Assembly: GCA_037127255.1 (NCBI GenBank)
Contig: JBANSL010000004.1
Location: 70,764,627 to 70,828,626, forward strand
Length of the DNA stretch: 64,000 nucleotides
Reading direction: 5' to 3'
Source of the DNA: Persicaria tinctoria
Lineage: Eukaryota; Streptophyta; Magnoliopsida; Caryophyllales; Polygonaceae
Positions 1 to 11,591 of the stretch are shown piece after piece. The stretch's first letter is position 1. Every line of letters begins with the position of its first letter. The position numbers and the translations under genes were made by a program. The notes under the pieces are model-generated. The model did no database searches. It saw only the letters and a program-made list of their open reading frames with translations, and was not told the origin of the DNA.

Positions 1-601
1 CTTCATGGATGAACATGAGGAATTTTTGTTGCTGAAATTCTTGAGGCGCTTTTGTGTGAACATTCATTTATTGAGTGATTTGAAATTACATATTCTGATC
101 ATCCAAATTCTGTGTGGCGCGTCAACTTCTATTTATTTATGTATTGTCTTTCCTTTAGCAAGTACTAGTAGGCAGTAGCAACTGCAATGAGAAATGAATG
201 TGGAAATTTTTTCAATGTATCTATTCAGACCTTTTATCTAGTTTCACATGCACTTCAAGATAGTCCAGTGTTGTGCACTTCCAAATACTCTTGAACACTC
301 CCAAAAGTGTCCTTCAACTAGTCTTCTTCTTCTCTTGAGGACGAGGCCACCCTATCCACCTCTTGACTCGGACCTCCAGCTTGTTGTGAGCACCGACGTC
401 CTTCGCTGCTTGAAACAGCTAATTACCGGACATTGAAAACTCCGGCTCTTCGCCTCAATCACATCATCGTGGTGGAGAACAACCGGTCACATTGCCCCGT
501 TTTATTTTGACTAAATTGATTTTGATTAAGTTTGGTTTGAATTTTTTTATTAATTTCGAGAAATTGTTTGTCCATTATTTGTCAGGTTGTTTGGTTTTCT
601 T
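1..601. other. no recognisable gene
   Basis: I see no gene. A 62-codon open frame at 248-436 resembles no family I know and lacks supporting splice or promoter context. The segment could hold the 3' untranslated end of a gene lying left of the window. Confidence 0.4.
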
Positions 602-618
602 TGATTCTTGGAGTTGTT

Positions 619-832
619 TGGAATCATTGGTTTGGTAGGTTGAACTGGTTTTCTCTCTTTCCCTTTTTAGCACTTGATACAGTCGATAAGAGCCACGTAC
701 CATAGAGCAAGGCAAACATTGGGATTTCATCTAATAAAAGGGACGGAGGTAGGGATCGAACCGGAACCTCCATACCACCCTCTTGCTCCACACCATTAGG
801 TCATCCAGACTGGGGCTTGAACTAATTTTATC
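619..832 (-). mobile_element. tRNA-derived SINE
   Basis: A 17-bp direct repeat, TGATTCTTGGAGTTGTT, flanks the segment at 602-618 and 833-849, which is the mark of target-primed retroposition. On the minus strand the interior has a pol III B-box-like GGTTCGATCCC (about 751-761) preceded by an A-box-like stretch near TGGTGTGGAGCAAGAGG. It codes for nothing. The family is not identified, and the 3' tail is not a clean poly(A). Confidence 0.65.
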
Positions 833-849
833 TGATTCTTGGAGTTGTT

Positions 850-2163
850 ACTAGGGAAACATCTAGTATTGACCCTCAACACTGTTATAATAGTGCTAAC
901 TATTAGCACCAATATAATTATACCGACTTCAGTTACGTACCACATTGCTAGTGATAATAAAAACTAAAGACTACATCCGTCTCAAAATAAAGGTCTCTTG
1001 GCTTTATTGCACATTTTTTAAAGAGCTAAAACCTCTATAAAATCTTAAATTTTCTTCACTTAAGTTTTTAAAATAATATTATACTTGTTGACCTATATTT
1101 TAGATCGATGGAGGGAATATAAATTCTACATAAAAGGGACTTCATATAAATATGTCTATTTTATTATGAACTTTTCTTTTATAAAAAAATGTATCATTCT
1201 ATATATGTAAAAATAAACTTATATAAATATATCTATTTTATTATAATAATAAATATAAAATAATTTTCAACTTTAATTGTGGTAAATGATAATTTATGCA
1301 ACGATGAATTTACACACAATTTATAAATTAATGTTATGCATAGTAATGTTATGACCCCTAGAATCCTAGATCTATGGATGTCATATTCAAAAGAATTGGT
1401 TTTGGTATTCAGAAGGGGTTGGCGCCTTGGCGGCGCAACTTGTTGCCCGTTTACCATATGTAGTTATCATTAATTATTAATGAAGTGAATTATTAGTTGA
1501 TTGTTAAAATATTTTAGTATATGTAATATAACAAGAAACTAAAATAAATAAGTGAGTATATTTTATAAATATCATATAATGTGTTACTCTTTTAATTTTA
1601 TACAATATTTTCTATTTATAGATATTACCATTTTCAATAACATTATAATGATAAATAATCAAATTTATTAATTTTCAATAGATGGCATAATAATAAATTT
1701 AAATTTCATATAATATTAATATCATTGTTTTTATTTTAAAAATTTTTAAATATATTATTTTTGAAGATAAAAAATTTATAAACATATAAAATAGATATTT
1801 GGAATAATAGTGTAGTTTTTTTTGTAAATTAAATAGAAAAATAATTTAATTAATTTAATGTTATACAGTACTAAATCAAAAGTAAAAAATCTTCTTTGTG
1901 TTAAATATCCATTTTATGACAATTTTTCCAACTAAGATATCCTGATATCTGTACTCGTATTTTTGGAAAGGGTTGACAGCAGCTCCGCCCTCTTCGTGTA
2001 GCCCTAACACGAGCACTAACCGGCCTCTTCGACGTCGGCGGGGATTTCGCCTGTAATCTTCTTTGCTTCTCTCTGCAACTTGAAGGTGTTCCCTCAAATC
2101 TCTTCAAGGAGGCACAGATCTCCGGCGACGGTACCTTCTCGTTCCTTACTGCTTTTCTGCATT
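850..2163. other. AT-rich intergenic DNA and PRL1 upstream region
   Basis: I find no gene. The part at 980-1900 is extremely AT-rich. Around 973-1120 there is a degraded pair of inverted ends resembling a Stowaway MITE (left near CATCCGTCTCAAAATA, right near TAGATCGATGGAGGG). The GC-richer part at 1975-2160 looks like promoter or 5'-UTR sequence of the downstream PRL1 gene; open frames there on the minus strand look fortuitous. Confidence 0.4.
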
Positions 2164-3000
2164 TGGGGTCGTTTGGTATCGATATGAAGTGATATACTTG
2201 ATATCAACTTTTAACTAGAGGAGGCCCAAACTGATATACCCATTTTTTGGGCGGTATTGGGTGATATACTGATATCCGTTCTCTCTTCTCTCTCTGCTCG
2301 CTCGCTCTCTCAGGTACGCTCTCTCTTTTCCTCCTCTTCTCTTCTCTCCCATTTCTTTGCCTCGTCTATGGTGGATTGGAATCTATAGGCAGTCCCAATT
2401 TCGAAATCTAGGGCTAGGGTTGTGTGATTTGTAGATTAGGGTTTATGCATTTTTTGGGGCGATTTCTGGCTTCTTGTTCTTTGCCTGAAATATGAAAACT
2501 GAAATCGATATGCAGACCTTGTACAATCGAAATTTGTGTGCCCTTGTAATCGAAATAGCTGTCCAGTTGATTTTTGTTTTTGTGCGCTCTGCCTTGTAAT
2601 CGAAATTTGCAGCCCTTGTAATCGAAATAGCTGTCCAGTCTGATTTTTTTTTGTGTCTCCCTTGTAATCAAAATTTGCAGCCCTTGTAATCGAAATTTCT
2701 TTTTATGTTGATGTTGTTTTGTTTCTATGCTGATGTTGTTTCTATGCTGATGAGTTTGAATCATTACCTATGCTATGGATGTGTGTTGATTGAATTGGAT
2801 CGTTCATGCTATTGTTTCAACTAACCACCAATATACATATATGATATCTGATATCCTGAAAATTCATTCCAAACAGTTTGATATCTGATATCCTGCAATA
2901 TACCAAACAAGATATCAAGATATGAGCTGATATCGATATATCGATATCGATATCGATATCTGATATCTTGATATCTAGATATCAATACCAAACGACCCCT
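2164..3000. mobile_element. TIR DNA transposon (MITE-like) upstream of PRL1
   Basis: The segment begins GGGGTCGTTTGGTATCGATAT and ends with its near-perfect inverse (one mismatch in about 21). Subterminal DNA on both sides is rich in GATATC-type palindromes, densest at 2870-2985. A possible TTG target duplication is seen if one terminal C is unpaired; the superfamily is uncertain (PIF/Harbinger or hAT). It encodes no transposase. The interior has a CT-rich tract (2279-2350) followed by leader-like sequence and a minisatellite. Its right end is about 140 bp before the PRL1 start codon. Confidence 0.7.
2517..2698. repeat. internal minisatellite
   Basis: CTTGTAATCGAAAT recurs about five to six times with spacers that themselves repeat (AGCTGTCCAG followed by a T-rich run). 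It lies inside the TIR element. The minus-strand open frame across it translates to a repeated DYKG-like peptide, which follows from the DNA repeat and is not evidence of a protein gene. Confidence 0.7.
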
Positions 3001-3140
3001 TGATTAGGGTTTTGATAGGAGATTAGGGAAGGCAAGGATTGCGTTTTTTCGTATCTGTTTCTCGCTTTGTCCCTCCACTACTTACGAATCCTTATGGCTA
3101 ATCCAGGACTTGTTGTTCGTCTTAGAAGAACTAATCCGTG

Positions 3141-6100
3141 ATGCCGGCAGTGGCGGACATGGACCCTGTAGAGCCCCAATCCCTCAAAAAGCTAAGCTTC
3201 AAGTCTCTGAAGCGTGGTCTTGATTTCTTCTCGCCTGTTCACGACCAATTCCCTCCCCCTGATCCCGAAAGGTCTCACCTTGATGTATTTGATAACCCTA
3301 AAATTTCAGTTTCTTCCAACCGACGTTCTAATTACTGATGTTTTGTTTTCTCTCTGTCTTCTTTTGATGCAGCAAACATATACGGACAAGCCACAAGGTT
3401 TGTGATAGCGATAGCTATGATTTCTGTTTCTATTGAATTTGCAGTATTGGTTGTTTAATTTGCTTTGTTTTGGTTTTGAAGATCAATGTTGAGTATGGAG
3501 GAATTAAGCCTACTTCAGTTCAAACTGCAAGTGAAGCGAAATCAAAATTGCAAGATTCTCAGGCTTCTTCTGCCCCTTCAAATGCACTTGCACTTACAGG
3601 TATGACTTGTGCTTTCTCTCAAAGAAGTGAGATTAATTAACTATGTGGGTCAATGTGAATGTCATTGTTTTGCTGCTTGACTACAGTCAACATTTAGATA
3701 AGTCTGAGAATAGTGCAGTGTAGTTGCAGGCATTATCATCTACTATCATGGTTGTCTCTGATGTATTTATAACTTTTTAACATTTAGATGAGTTCTTGTT
3801 GAATGTTAAGATCATTGAGGTCAATGTATTTCTGTTGCCTTTACTCAGGTCCAGAAGCCCCACAAAAAGGAGGGTCTCAAAATGCTATTGTGCTTAGTTC
3901 GTCTGTGCCCCCTAAGGGATTGTAAGTATTTGTTCCCTTTATCGTGTACTTCAATCTTACTGATTAATTAGTGGTTAAGTACCTCCCATGTTGCCTGTGT
4001 TAAATTTGTTTAGCTTCTGTTGTAACCTGTCATTTGTTGCTATTCATTCATTGGGAGTTGTTGGTTTTTTATTCTATTTGGGCACAAAGGTTATTTTCGA
4101 TAAATTGCGCTGTCTTGAAAATTGAAATGTCTGATGTGATTGGTTCTGATAAGGAAGGGGAAGTGAGAGAGAGAGGGATCTATGGTGCTGGTTGTTATAG
4201 TTTTAGTGAGCAGTAATCTCTTTCGGTTTCTGGTTTTTGTGCTCTTACTGCTTAAAATTTGATGTCTGAAATTTATGTTTCAGAAACGATGGTGGCCCTA
4301 ACAAGAGTACATCACTGATTTCTGCTCCCGGGACATCTCAACGGTAAATAACTTTCACTTCTTTTAGCATCTTCATTTGGTTGTGGTTTGTAAAGTACAA
4401 TATGGTGTATTCGTATTGTGTAATTTTTTCTGTGAGTTTCCAATTTGCCTTCTTTGACTTGATGGAATATGTTTGTGCGTCAGATAGAGGTTACACTAGA
4501 TTTCGTCTTTAGGGTGGTTGCTTTCTGTTTGCCTACGTGACTACTCCCTTTCATATGGCATGTAAGGCAATTTGGAAAATAGCACAAATTGAAGGTAAAA
4601 AAAAGAAATAAACACCTCCATTTAATCCATAATGATGCGTCTCTTCCCTAGATTATGGCAAATTATAGTAATTTGAATGCTCTAAAGGTGGATTAGCCAC
4701 GGGCAAGATTTAAAAAAAAAAAAAAAAGATTAAGGAATTAGGAAGTGGATTTAATAAATTTGAAAGTTTGAAAGAAATAGGAAATACATCAACTTCCTAA
4801 AAAGCCATATATTATAGATCATTTTCACTTCTTAAAACACTTGTATAGCTTTTCGGAGGGAGTATCTTTTAGTCTTGTTCATTTGTCCAGCCTGGCTTTA
4901 TAGTCACCATTTCTATGCTGCTTACCTGCTTTGCATGACAGTGTTGTGTATATTCTTCTTGCAGGAATTTTTCAACATCTGCCCTTATGGAGCGTATTCC
5001 AAGTAGATGGCCGCGACCAGTATGGCATGCTCCATGGAAGAACTACAGGGTATGAAGTTTCTCTCATTTTTTCTATCTACTATTTGGGTATAAATCTGTT
5101 GCTTGGATAAAAGAAGAAAATGTTAAAGAGGACTGATAAATAAACTTTCAGGATCCCTATTGGCATAACCTTATCCTTTCTTCCCTTCCAATCCCTATTG
5201 GGTTGTTATTTAACATCACTTAACCATATATTTTGCAGGTTATCAGTGGTCATTTGGGCTGGGTGAGGTCTGTTGCATTTGACCCGAGCAATGAATGGTT
5301 TTGTACCGGCTCAGCAGATCGAACCATTAAGGTTCTAATAAATTAATGTCTCTATGAAGCTCAAAGTTATTACTATTAAATTTTTTTAATTTGATCCAAG
5401 ACTTCCATTGCTATTTGCAGATATGGGATGTAGCTACTGGACGGTTAAAGCTCACACTCACTGGGCATATTGAACAAATACGAGGTTATACTCATTTCTT
5501 GATGTATATATCGCTTGAAGGATTGCTATCTTCTGTGAATCAGACACACTGACACTTGACATTGTTGCAGGCCTTGCTGTTAGCAACAAGCATACCTACA
5601 TGTTTTCTGCCGGTGATGATAAGATGGTGAAATGTTGGGACCTTGAACAAAATAAGGTTAGAATATTTTGACCATGCTGATGATGGCATGTTTTCTTATT
5701 TAATGATGGCATTGATGTTTATGCATATTGGATTTCTTTTTCTTATTCTGAAGATCCGGTCTTACTATGCTGAGGGCATGCTTGCACATTTAATGATGGC
5801 CCTAATGTTTATGCACATTGGATTTTATTTTTCTTATTCAGGTGATCCGGTCTTACCATGGTCACTTGAGTGGAGTTTACTGTCTGGCCCTTCATCCCAC
5901 CATAGATGTATTGCTTACTGGTGGGCGTGATTCTGTTTGCAGGGTATGAATCCAGCCTGAAACTCTTTTTTTTTTTTTTACTTTATTCTTTATTGTTGGC
6001 TGGAAACTAGTATACTTGCTAATTGCTATATGATCTATATGAAATTCTTCGGGTATCTTTTCAGGTGTGGGATATTCGTAGTAAGACGCAGATTCATGCC

Positions 6101-8353
6101 CTATCAGGACATCAGAATACTGTATGCTCGGTCTTCACTAGACCTACGGTATGGCCTCACTCCATAGCTTCTGGTTATCCTGCATTTTACATGAGATTTC
6201 ATAAGTTTACTGATGTATCTTTAGCATTTGTCCTACTATGGGACTAAGCAAACTGCTATGCTTTTATGCATGGAATTATTGAATTGATGTCCGTCTTTTG
6301 TTGCTCTGCAGTCTGCACTTATACGGTGTTGCTTTTTTTGTATCTTCAGTAGGGTCCTTTTATTGTTCTTTTTTCCTTGTGTGTCATTTGTTGCTTCATT
6401 CCTTTTCAAAGTTATCTCTATTTTTATATTTGTAGATAGAATATAAGTTTTATCCTCAAAAGTAATGAAATTGTCTTTCAATTGTAACTTAGAATTTAAG
6501 GTAGGTAGTTTCATGACTTGATAGTTGGTGAAGCACCAAGTACTGAACCCCCCATATTATGTGTTGTTGGATGGTGAAAATGTTCATTGTGGCCAATTGT
6601 TCAGCTTTGTTCTGATTGTGCTGAATTTGAAATGTGATATCGCAAAAGCATATTATTCATTGTTGGACGGTGAAAATGTTCATTGTGGCCAATTGTTTAG
6701 CTTTGTTCTGATTGTGCTGAATTTGAAATGTGATATCGCAAAAACATATCATTCATTTTGTGCTAAGGTTGGTAATAATAGTAACTCTTTCATGAAATCC
6801 CGTAGCAGCTCTCATGAACAATCTTCTTTTTGCAACAGGATCCCCAAGTGGTTACTGGCTCACATGATTCAACCATCAAGTTCTGGGATCTCAGATATGG
6901 TATACCATAGTTTTTAGTTACTGATCTCCCTTCTAATATTTTTTTATCAGTAATGCTAATCTGAGTTCACTATGCAGGAAAAACTATGACAACTTTGACA
7001 CATCATAAGAAATCTGTTAGAGCAATGGCTTTGCATCCAAAAGAGTATGTAGCTGCCATTGCTTTCATTGTCTCTTAAATCTCGCTTTCATATTCGTATC
7101 CTGTTATGAAATTAAAGTCTTATTACTTTCGCATGTTTCCTGTTGTACTGGTTTCAATTAACTGGTCATACTTTTTTTGGTGTTCTAGGCATATGTTCGC
7201 ATCTGCTTCAGCAGACAACACCAAGAAATTCACTTTACCTAAAGGAGAATTCATGCACAATATGCTGTAAGTTGATCACTTCTGAGTATTGTGTATTTGC
7301 AATTGCTCCTTTTTTTTCCTGCAGATTATGAGTTTATCACTCTTGTTCTCTATTAGGTCTCAGCAGAAAACGATTATAAATTCGATGGCTGTTAACGAGG
7401 ATGGAGTGTTGGCAACTGCAGGTATGTTCGCTTAATTTTATTGAGTTTCCTTGATGCTAGTTCTTTGGATTTTGCATCTGCCTTCTGAAGATCTTACTTT
7501 TCCACAACATAGTTTGATTTGTTTTAAAGCAAGATGGAACAGTCTGTAGAGGGCAACTTCATCCAAAATATACTCGAATTGGCTTTTGAAAATTGACTTT
7601 CTATGTGCTTTCTGGCTGATGCATTGTACTGAACTGATCAAGTCATGTTACTTTAGTTTGCTTCAAAAGCAAAGGCTTACTCTTCGAGAATGTTGCTTTT
7701 TAAAGTTTATTGGTATGCTACTTTAGTTTGCTTCAAAAGCAAAGGATTACTCGTGGAGAATATTGATTTTTAAAGTTCATTGGTATGTTCTTCTAAAGAG
7801 GGTTAGGCATTAATTCGTTACCCATGGACTTTAGAATAGATTTGGTAGGCCTATTATAGTATTATTGTGTACATTTCAACCAGTTGGACCCGAAGCGTTT
7901 TGAATGTGACCCAAGATTGCATGCCATGATGTGCATTTGCTGTGATTGTATTTAACTTCTGAGCATTGTGTCATTTACTTCCACGACTGTCATTTCTTGT
8001 ATTACAGGTGACAACGGTAGCCTGTGGTTCTGGGACTGGAAGAGTGGCCACAACTTCCAGCAGTCAGAGACTATAGTGCAGCCTGGTGCGTATTTTGTCT
8101 ACTATTAGTCCTCACTGCTTTTTTTGCTCTCACTAGCCGGAATTGAAGGAAGCTGATTCTTTATGTTCTCGTTTCTGCAGGATCACTTGACAGTGAAGCC
8201 GCAATCTATGCACTCTCATACGATGTAACGGGAACAAGGCTTATTACATGTGAAGCTGACAAGACAATCAAGATGTGGAAAGAAGACGAAAACGCCACCC
8301 CAGAAACTCACCCTCTAAACTTCAAGCCACCCAAAGACATGCGGCGATTTTAG
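3141..8353 (+). CDS. PRL1: PRL1-type WD40 protein (pleiotropic regulatory locus 1), 17 exons
   Basis: Exons: 3141-3271, 3373-3397, 3482-3599, 3849-3921, 4284-4343, 4965-5049, 5239-5331, 5421-5484, 5571-5656, 5842-5943, 6065-6148, 6839-6899, 6978-7044, 7189-7266, 7357-7421, 8008-8085, 8181-8353. All junctions are GT-AG and sum to 1443 nt (480 aa), close to the roughly 486 aa known for Arabidopsis PRL1. The N-terminus ([13 protein letters not shown], then FSPVH, PPPDPE) and the C-terminus ending RRF are family hallmarks. A seven-blade WD40 propeller begins near residue 165. WDIR (281-284) and WDLR (323-326) match the DWD box known for CUL4-DDB1 partners. Family knowledge: a nuclear protein of the Prp19/MOS4-associated spliceosomal complex affecting sugar, hormone, stress and immune responses. 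No break is seen in the frame. The ATG at 3141 was chosen because it gives the conserved N-terminus. Introns 5, 9, 11 and 15 carry a MITE or duplications, described separately. Confidence 0.96.
4544..4862. mobile_element. Stowaway-like MITE in PRL1 intron 5
   Basis: The ends read CTCCCTTTCATATGGCA on the left and TTTTCGGAGGGAG on the right, and TA dinucleotides flank both (4542-4543, 4863-4864). About 319 bp, noncoding and AT-rich, with an internal poly(A) run. CTCCCT ends and TA targets are typical of Tc1/mariner-derived MITEs. It lies wholly between the splice sites of intron 5. Confidence 0.75.
5686..5866 (+). repeat. approx. 90-bp tandem duplication across the intron 9/exon 10 junction
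   Basis: Two diverged copies lie in tandem, about 5686-5774 and 5776-5866. The second contains the functional 3' splice site and the first codons of exon 10. The first contains a decayed version in which TTATTCAGGTGATCCGG has become TTATTCTGAAGATCCGG. Confidence 0.8.
6565..6756 (+). repeat. 96-bp tandem duplication in PRL1 intron 11
   Basis: Two units, 6565-6660 and 6661-6756, are nearly identical; I count only a handful of substitutions. Each contains GGTGAAAATGTTCATTGTGG. The duplication is purely intronic and lengthens the intron to about 690 bp. Confidence 0.85.
7649..7788 (+). repeat. 70-bp tandem duplication in PRL1 intron 15
   Basis: Two units offset by 70 bp share TACTTTAGTTTGCTTCAAAA and a downstream TTTTTAAAGTT block, with several substitutions between them. 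Purely intronic. Confidence 0.85.
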
Positions 8354-8962
8354 CGATTTTGCATTCGGAGTTACCTTCCAGTCTTTCACGGCATGCTAGC
8401 TTGTTTCCCTTGATTCAAGTCTTTGGTTCTTTTGATTTAGATTGTGTACGATAGATTTGTAACCAGGATTAAGGCCTACTGAATGTTGTATCTTTCGTTT
8501 AAGGGTGAATGGGATTGACTTGTTTATTCATGTTTCCTTGTGCTCATCTCTATCAATTTTCCCTAGGTATTAGTAAGACTTGAGGAATTTAATTAATCTT
8601 ATCCTATGCAGCTATGCTTAGGGTTTAAACTAGTGTCCCTTACTTTTTAGGCAAATTTAAAGAAAATCACCCCTTAAATATGGGTGTTTTCACTTGACTA
8701 CCCTTTAAATTCTAAATTACTGAAAATTACCCTTTAAATGGTTTTTACTTACAACTCACCACATCTTCATATATTTTCATTAATTTATCTTTAAATATAT
8801 TACATTCTATTAATTTTTAAACTTAAATTTGATTATAAATATATGAAAAATATTAATTTAAGGGCTCGATTATATTTTAGGAATAATTTTATTTATTTTT
8901 AAAAAATAAAAATAAATATAGTCTATAATTATTATCTTAATAATTATATATTTAAGTTATAT

Positions 8963-9559
8963 AAACATTCGTTGCCGAGGCAGAACTCGAGGAGGTTATA
9001 CGCCCCCATCGGGGGTATCTTCAAAAAAGAACAACAAACAAAAAAAGATTAAGTGGCGGAAGCCTCCAAGGGGTACGTACAAACTTAATTTCGATGGTTC
9101 CTCTCTTTCTAATGGCGACAGCTATTCCGGTGTCGTTATTAGGGATTGGGAAGGTCGCCCAGTCTCTATTCACCACCAACAACTTGGTAAACAGAATCCA
9201 CTTACAGCAGAGGCTCTTGCCCTCAAAATGGGGGTCCAACTAGTATTGCGACTCAACTTAGATTGGATCCAAATTGATGGTGATTGTAAGATAATTATGG
9301 ACCATTTAAAAGGGAAAACTAAATTTCCTTGGGAGATAAAACTAATTCTCACTGACGTTCAAGTCATGCTATCGACTGTGAGAGAAGTAGTGTTCTTTCA
9401 CATTCCTCGTATGGGCAATAGAGTGGCGGATAAGGTTGCACACCTTTGCCGCTCTGCCCGATGAGTCGATATCGAAAATAACCCAGGTCTTCTTGACCTC
9501 ATCCGTAAGGATGCTGCCGGGTAGGGCCAGCCCACCTGAATTCTTTCATAATAATATAT
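8963..9559 (+). mobile_element. 5'-truncated L1-type LINE with RNase H tail
   Basis: A direct repeat, ATATATTTAAGTTATAT, flanks the segment (8946-8962, 9560-9576), indicating retroposition into the surrounding foldback element. The interior is the C-terminal RNase H-like region of a plant LINE followed by a short 3' UTR. All upstream reverse-transcriptase sequence is missing, as expected for 5' truncation. Confidence 0.8.
9048..9464 (+). pseudogene. LINE RNase H-like (RVT_3) domain fragment
   Basis: An open frame reads through the core of a plant RNase H-like domain: KLNFDGSS (first Asp), AEALALKMG (Glu), IDGDCKIIMDHL (second Asp) and a C-terminal MGNRVADKVAH stretch. The acidic set and spacing match the RNase H domain that plant L1 elements carry after the reverse transcriptase. 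A host RNase H-like gene is less likely because the fragment lies between retroposition target duplications and has no intact N-terminal region. Confidence 0.8.
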
Positions 9560-9960
9560 ATATATTTAAGTTATATGATTAATCGATAGCCTAATTTTTT
9601 AAACTTTAGGGAAATTTAAAGAAAAAAGTTATCTATAACAAATAAAATGGATCAAACTCATATTTTAAATTAAAAATTATTAACTATTTATTATTATTAT
9701 TAAAAAATAAATAAAATGATAACTAATATATAATCGAGTCCTTAAATTCAAAATTTGAATATATTTATAATTAAATTTGAGTTTAAAGATATTAAAAATA
9801 ATATATTTAATAATAAATTAAAGAAAATAGATGAAGGGATGGTGAGTTATAAATAAAAACTATTTATAGGGTAATTTTTCTATAATTTGAATTTAAGGGA
9901 TGGTTAAGTAAAAACATTCATATTTAAACGGTGGTTTTCTGTAAATTTCCCTACCTTTTA

Positions 9961-11387
9961 TCTTACGTGTCCCAACTGAAAGGCCATAAATCTTAGGCCG
10001 AATCCAAGATTGAGTAGATTCCCTTCGATCATATTTTAGTATTATGATTTGATACTTTTCATTTATTAAGTTTCTTCTTCCTAATGCTTTGTATATTTAT
10101 TTATTTTATATCAGATGTCTCCGAAGTGACGCTTTGTATACTTAATTAATTTGAAGTTGTAATATTATACCTTTCTAATGCAGAAAGCACAACGTTCGTT
10201 CAACTAGGGATGAGCACAAATGCTGGAAAAGAAAATTCACTCATACTTATGATAACAATAGAGTGATAACAATAGAGTGATGGACTAACTAAGTTTAAGA
10301 ATTGTTAAATTAGATAAACTTATGATAACAATAGAGTGATGGACTAATTAACATTGTAATGTTGGAGTATTGCTACTTGAAATCTGTTGGAATATTGCTA
10401 TCCGGTTCTATTTTTTGCTACTGTGGAAAAACACGAATCTTTTCAGATTTTTAGTTGTAAATCTTGAAATTGTTTGTTTCAAGGAAGAATGTTATGATCA
10501 CGATCCATCCTGATCCCAATCTCATCCCGTTAAAAATATACGGAATGAAATATGAGATGACGTCAATCTCGACTTGTTAGATTATTTATCATTAACTATA
10601 GGAACAATGTTATTTTATTGGCCCTTCTTTAAATATGCTTCAAATTTTCTTTTTTGTCCTTGAAATATGGTATGTTCGTGAGGGCAAACTCTTTTTTGAG
10701 AGAGGAAAAAAAACCTTTCTTCTGTGGTAGGCTGCTAGCACAGCGAAGGCGTATACACCACACCGCCGACCACCATCATCAATTGACGACCTCGCCATCC
10801 CACTTAGTTTTAGCTCTAAATCTCCTTCGGGAGCTCCAATCCACCCCTCCTCGGGATCCAAATTCACCTAGGCATTGTGCCATGGAAATCCCTCCCCTCC
10901 TGGCTTCTTCTCGTCTCCGACAGGGGTGACCTCGGATCCTCGGCTTCGACTTCGTATGCATTTGGTTTCTTCTTGGGTGGGGGATGCTTGATGCTCTTCC
11001 CTCTGGTTGAATTCGGTTTGGATTCTTTTTCTGTGTCCAAAGCCTACCTTGGCTCCTCGGTTCGGCCTCCATGAAACCTCCTTCAATTGGGGGTGTTATT
11101 TATCCCCTTTTTGTGTAATCCGCCGGCCTCGGGCCTCCTCCAGCCGGTCTCCCTACCTCTCCCTTCGATTGGGAGTTTGTGATTGGGGCCAAAAAACATA
11201 TTCGGACTTGTTTTATACCAAGTACATAATAATTTTAAAAAATATTAAAAATACTATTTCAAAAAGGAGTTATAGAGATTTGAACCCCCAACTTGTTGTT
11301 TAAAATATCCATCATACAATTTGTTGTTAAAATGCTCTTTTACAATTTACATATCATAAAAATATATTACATATAACATTAATTTTT
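9961..11387. other. intergenic, no gene supported
   Basis: 9961-10640 is AT-rich with short repeated phrases (GATAACAATAGAGTGATGG appears near 10262 and 10324). 10650-11160 is GC-richer and contains several overlapping open frames of 65-98 codons on both strands; none resembles a known family or has convincing splice context. It could be part of a degraded retroelement. Confidence 0.35.
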
Positions 11388-11437
11388 TTCCGCCCGGAGG
11401 GGCCATGGCCACCTCCCGCCCCCATTGAGTTCCGCCA
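11388..11437 (-). mobile_element. hAT-like terminal fragment
   Basis: On the minus strand the segment reads GTAGTGGCGGAACTCAATGG followed by GGGCGGGAGG and GGCCATGGCCCC. This resembles the CAGNGGCGGAGCCA-type end of plant Ac/hAT elements. No partner end or 8-bp duplication was found. Confidence 0.35.
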
Positions 11438-11481
11438 CTACTCCGGACTGCTTGGTGGTGAGGCTCGCTCTGCTCCTCCTT

Positions 11482-11580
11482 TCTTGAATTTGTAAATAAA
11501 GAGAGGCCATTCGGGGTTCGAACCGGAGACCTTTGGGTACTACCTGCAAGTCCTTTCCAGTGAGTCATTCCGGAATGGTT
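11482..11580 (-). mobile_element. short SINE-like insertion
   Basis: An 11-bp direct repeat, TGCTCCTCCTT, flanks the segment (11471-11481 and 11581-11591). On the minus strand it contains a B-box-like GGTTCGAACCCCG. At 99 bp it would be a truncated or minimal SINE. Confidence 0.45.
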
Positions 11581-11591
11581 TGCTCCTCCTT

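Larger units (their letters stand above)
8650..9951. mobile_element. long-TIR foldback element, Mutator-like, carrying a nested LINE
   Basis: Inverted arms of roughly 150-300 bp begin GGCAAATTTAAAGAAAATCA and end GTAAATTTCCC. A 9-bp target duplication is visible with one mismatch: TACTTTTTA (8641-8649) and TACCTTTTA (9952-9960). The 9-bp size and long TIRs fit Mutator-like elements. The loop holds the LINE fragment at 8963-9559. No transposase remains. It sits about 300 bp downstream of the PRL1 stop codon. Confidence 0.75.

Noticed and set aside
2414..2764. 116-codon minus-strand frame with repeated DYKG peptides
   Set aside because: The repeat follows from a DNA minisatellite inside a TIR element; no known protein or promoter context.
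10650..11310. possible GC-rich host gene
   Set aside because: Several overlapping frames on both strands, none conserved-looking, no consistent splice structure.
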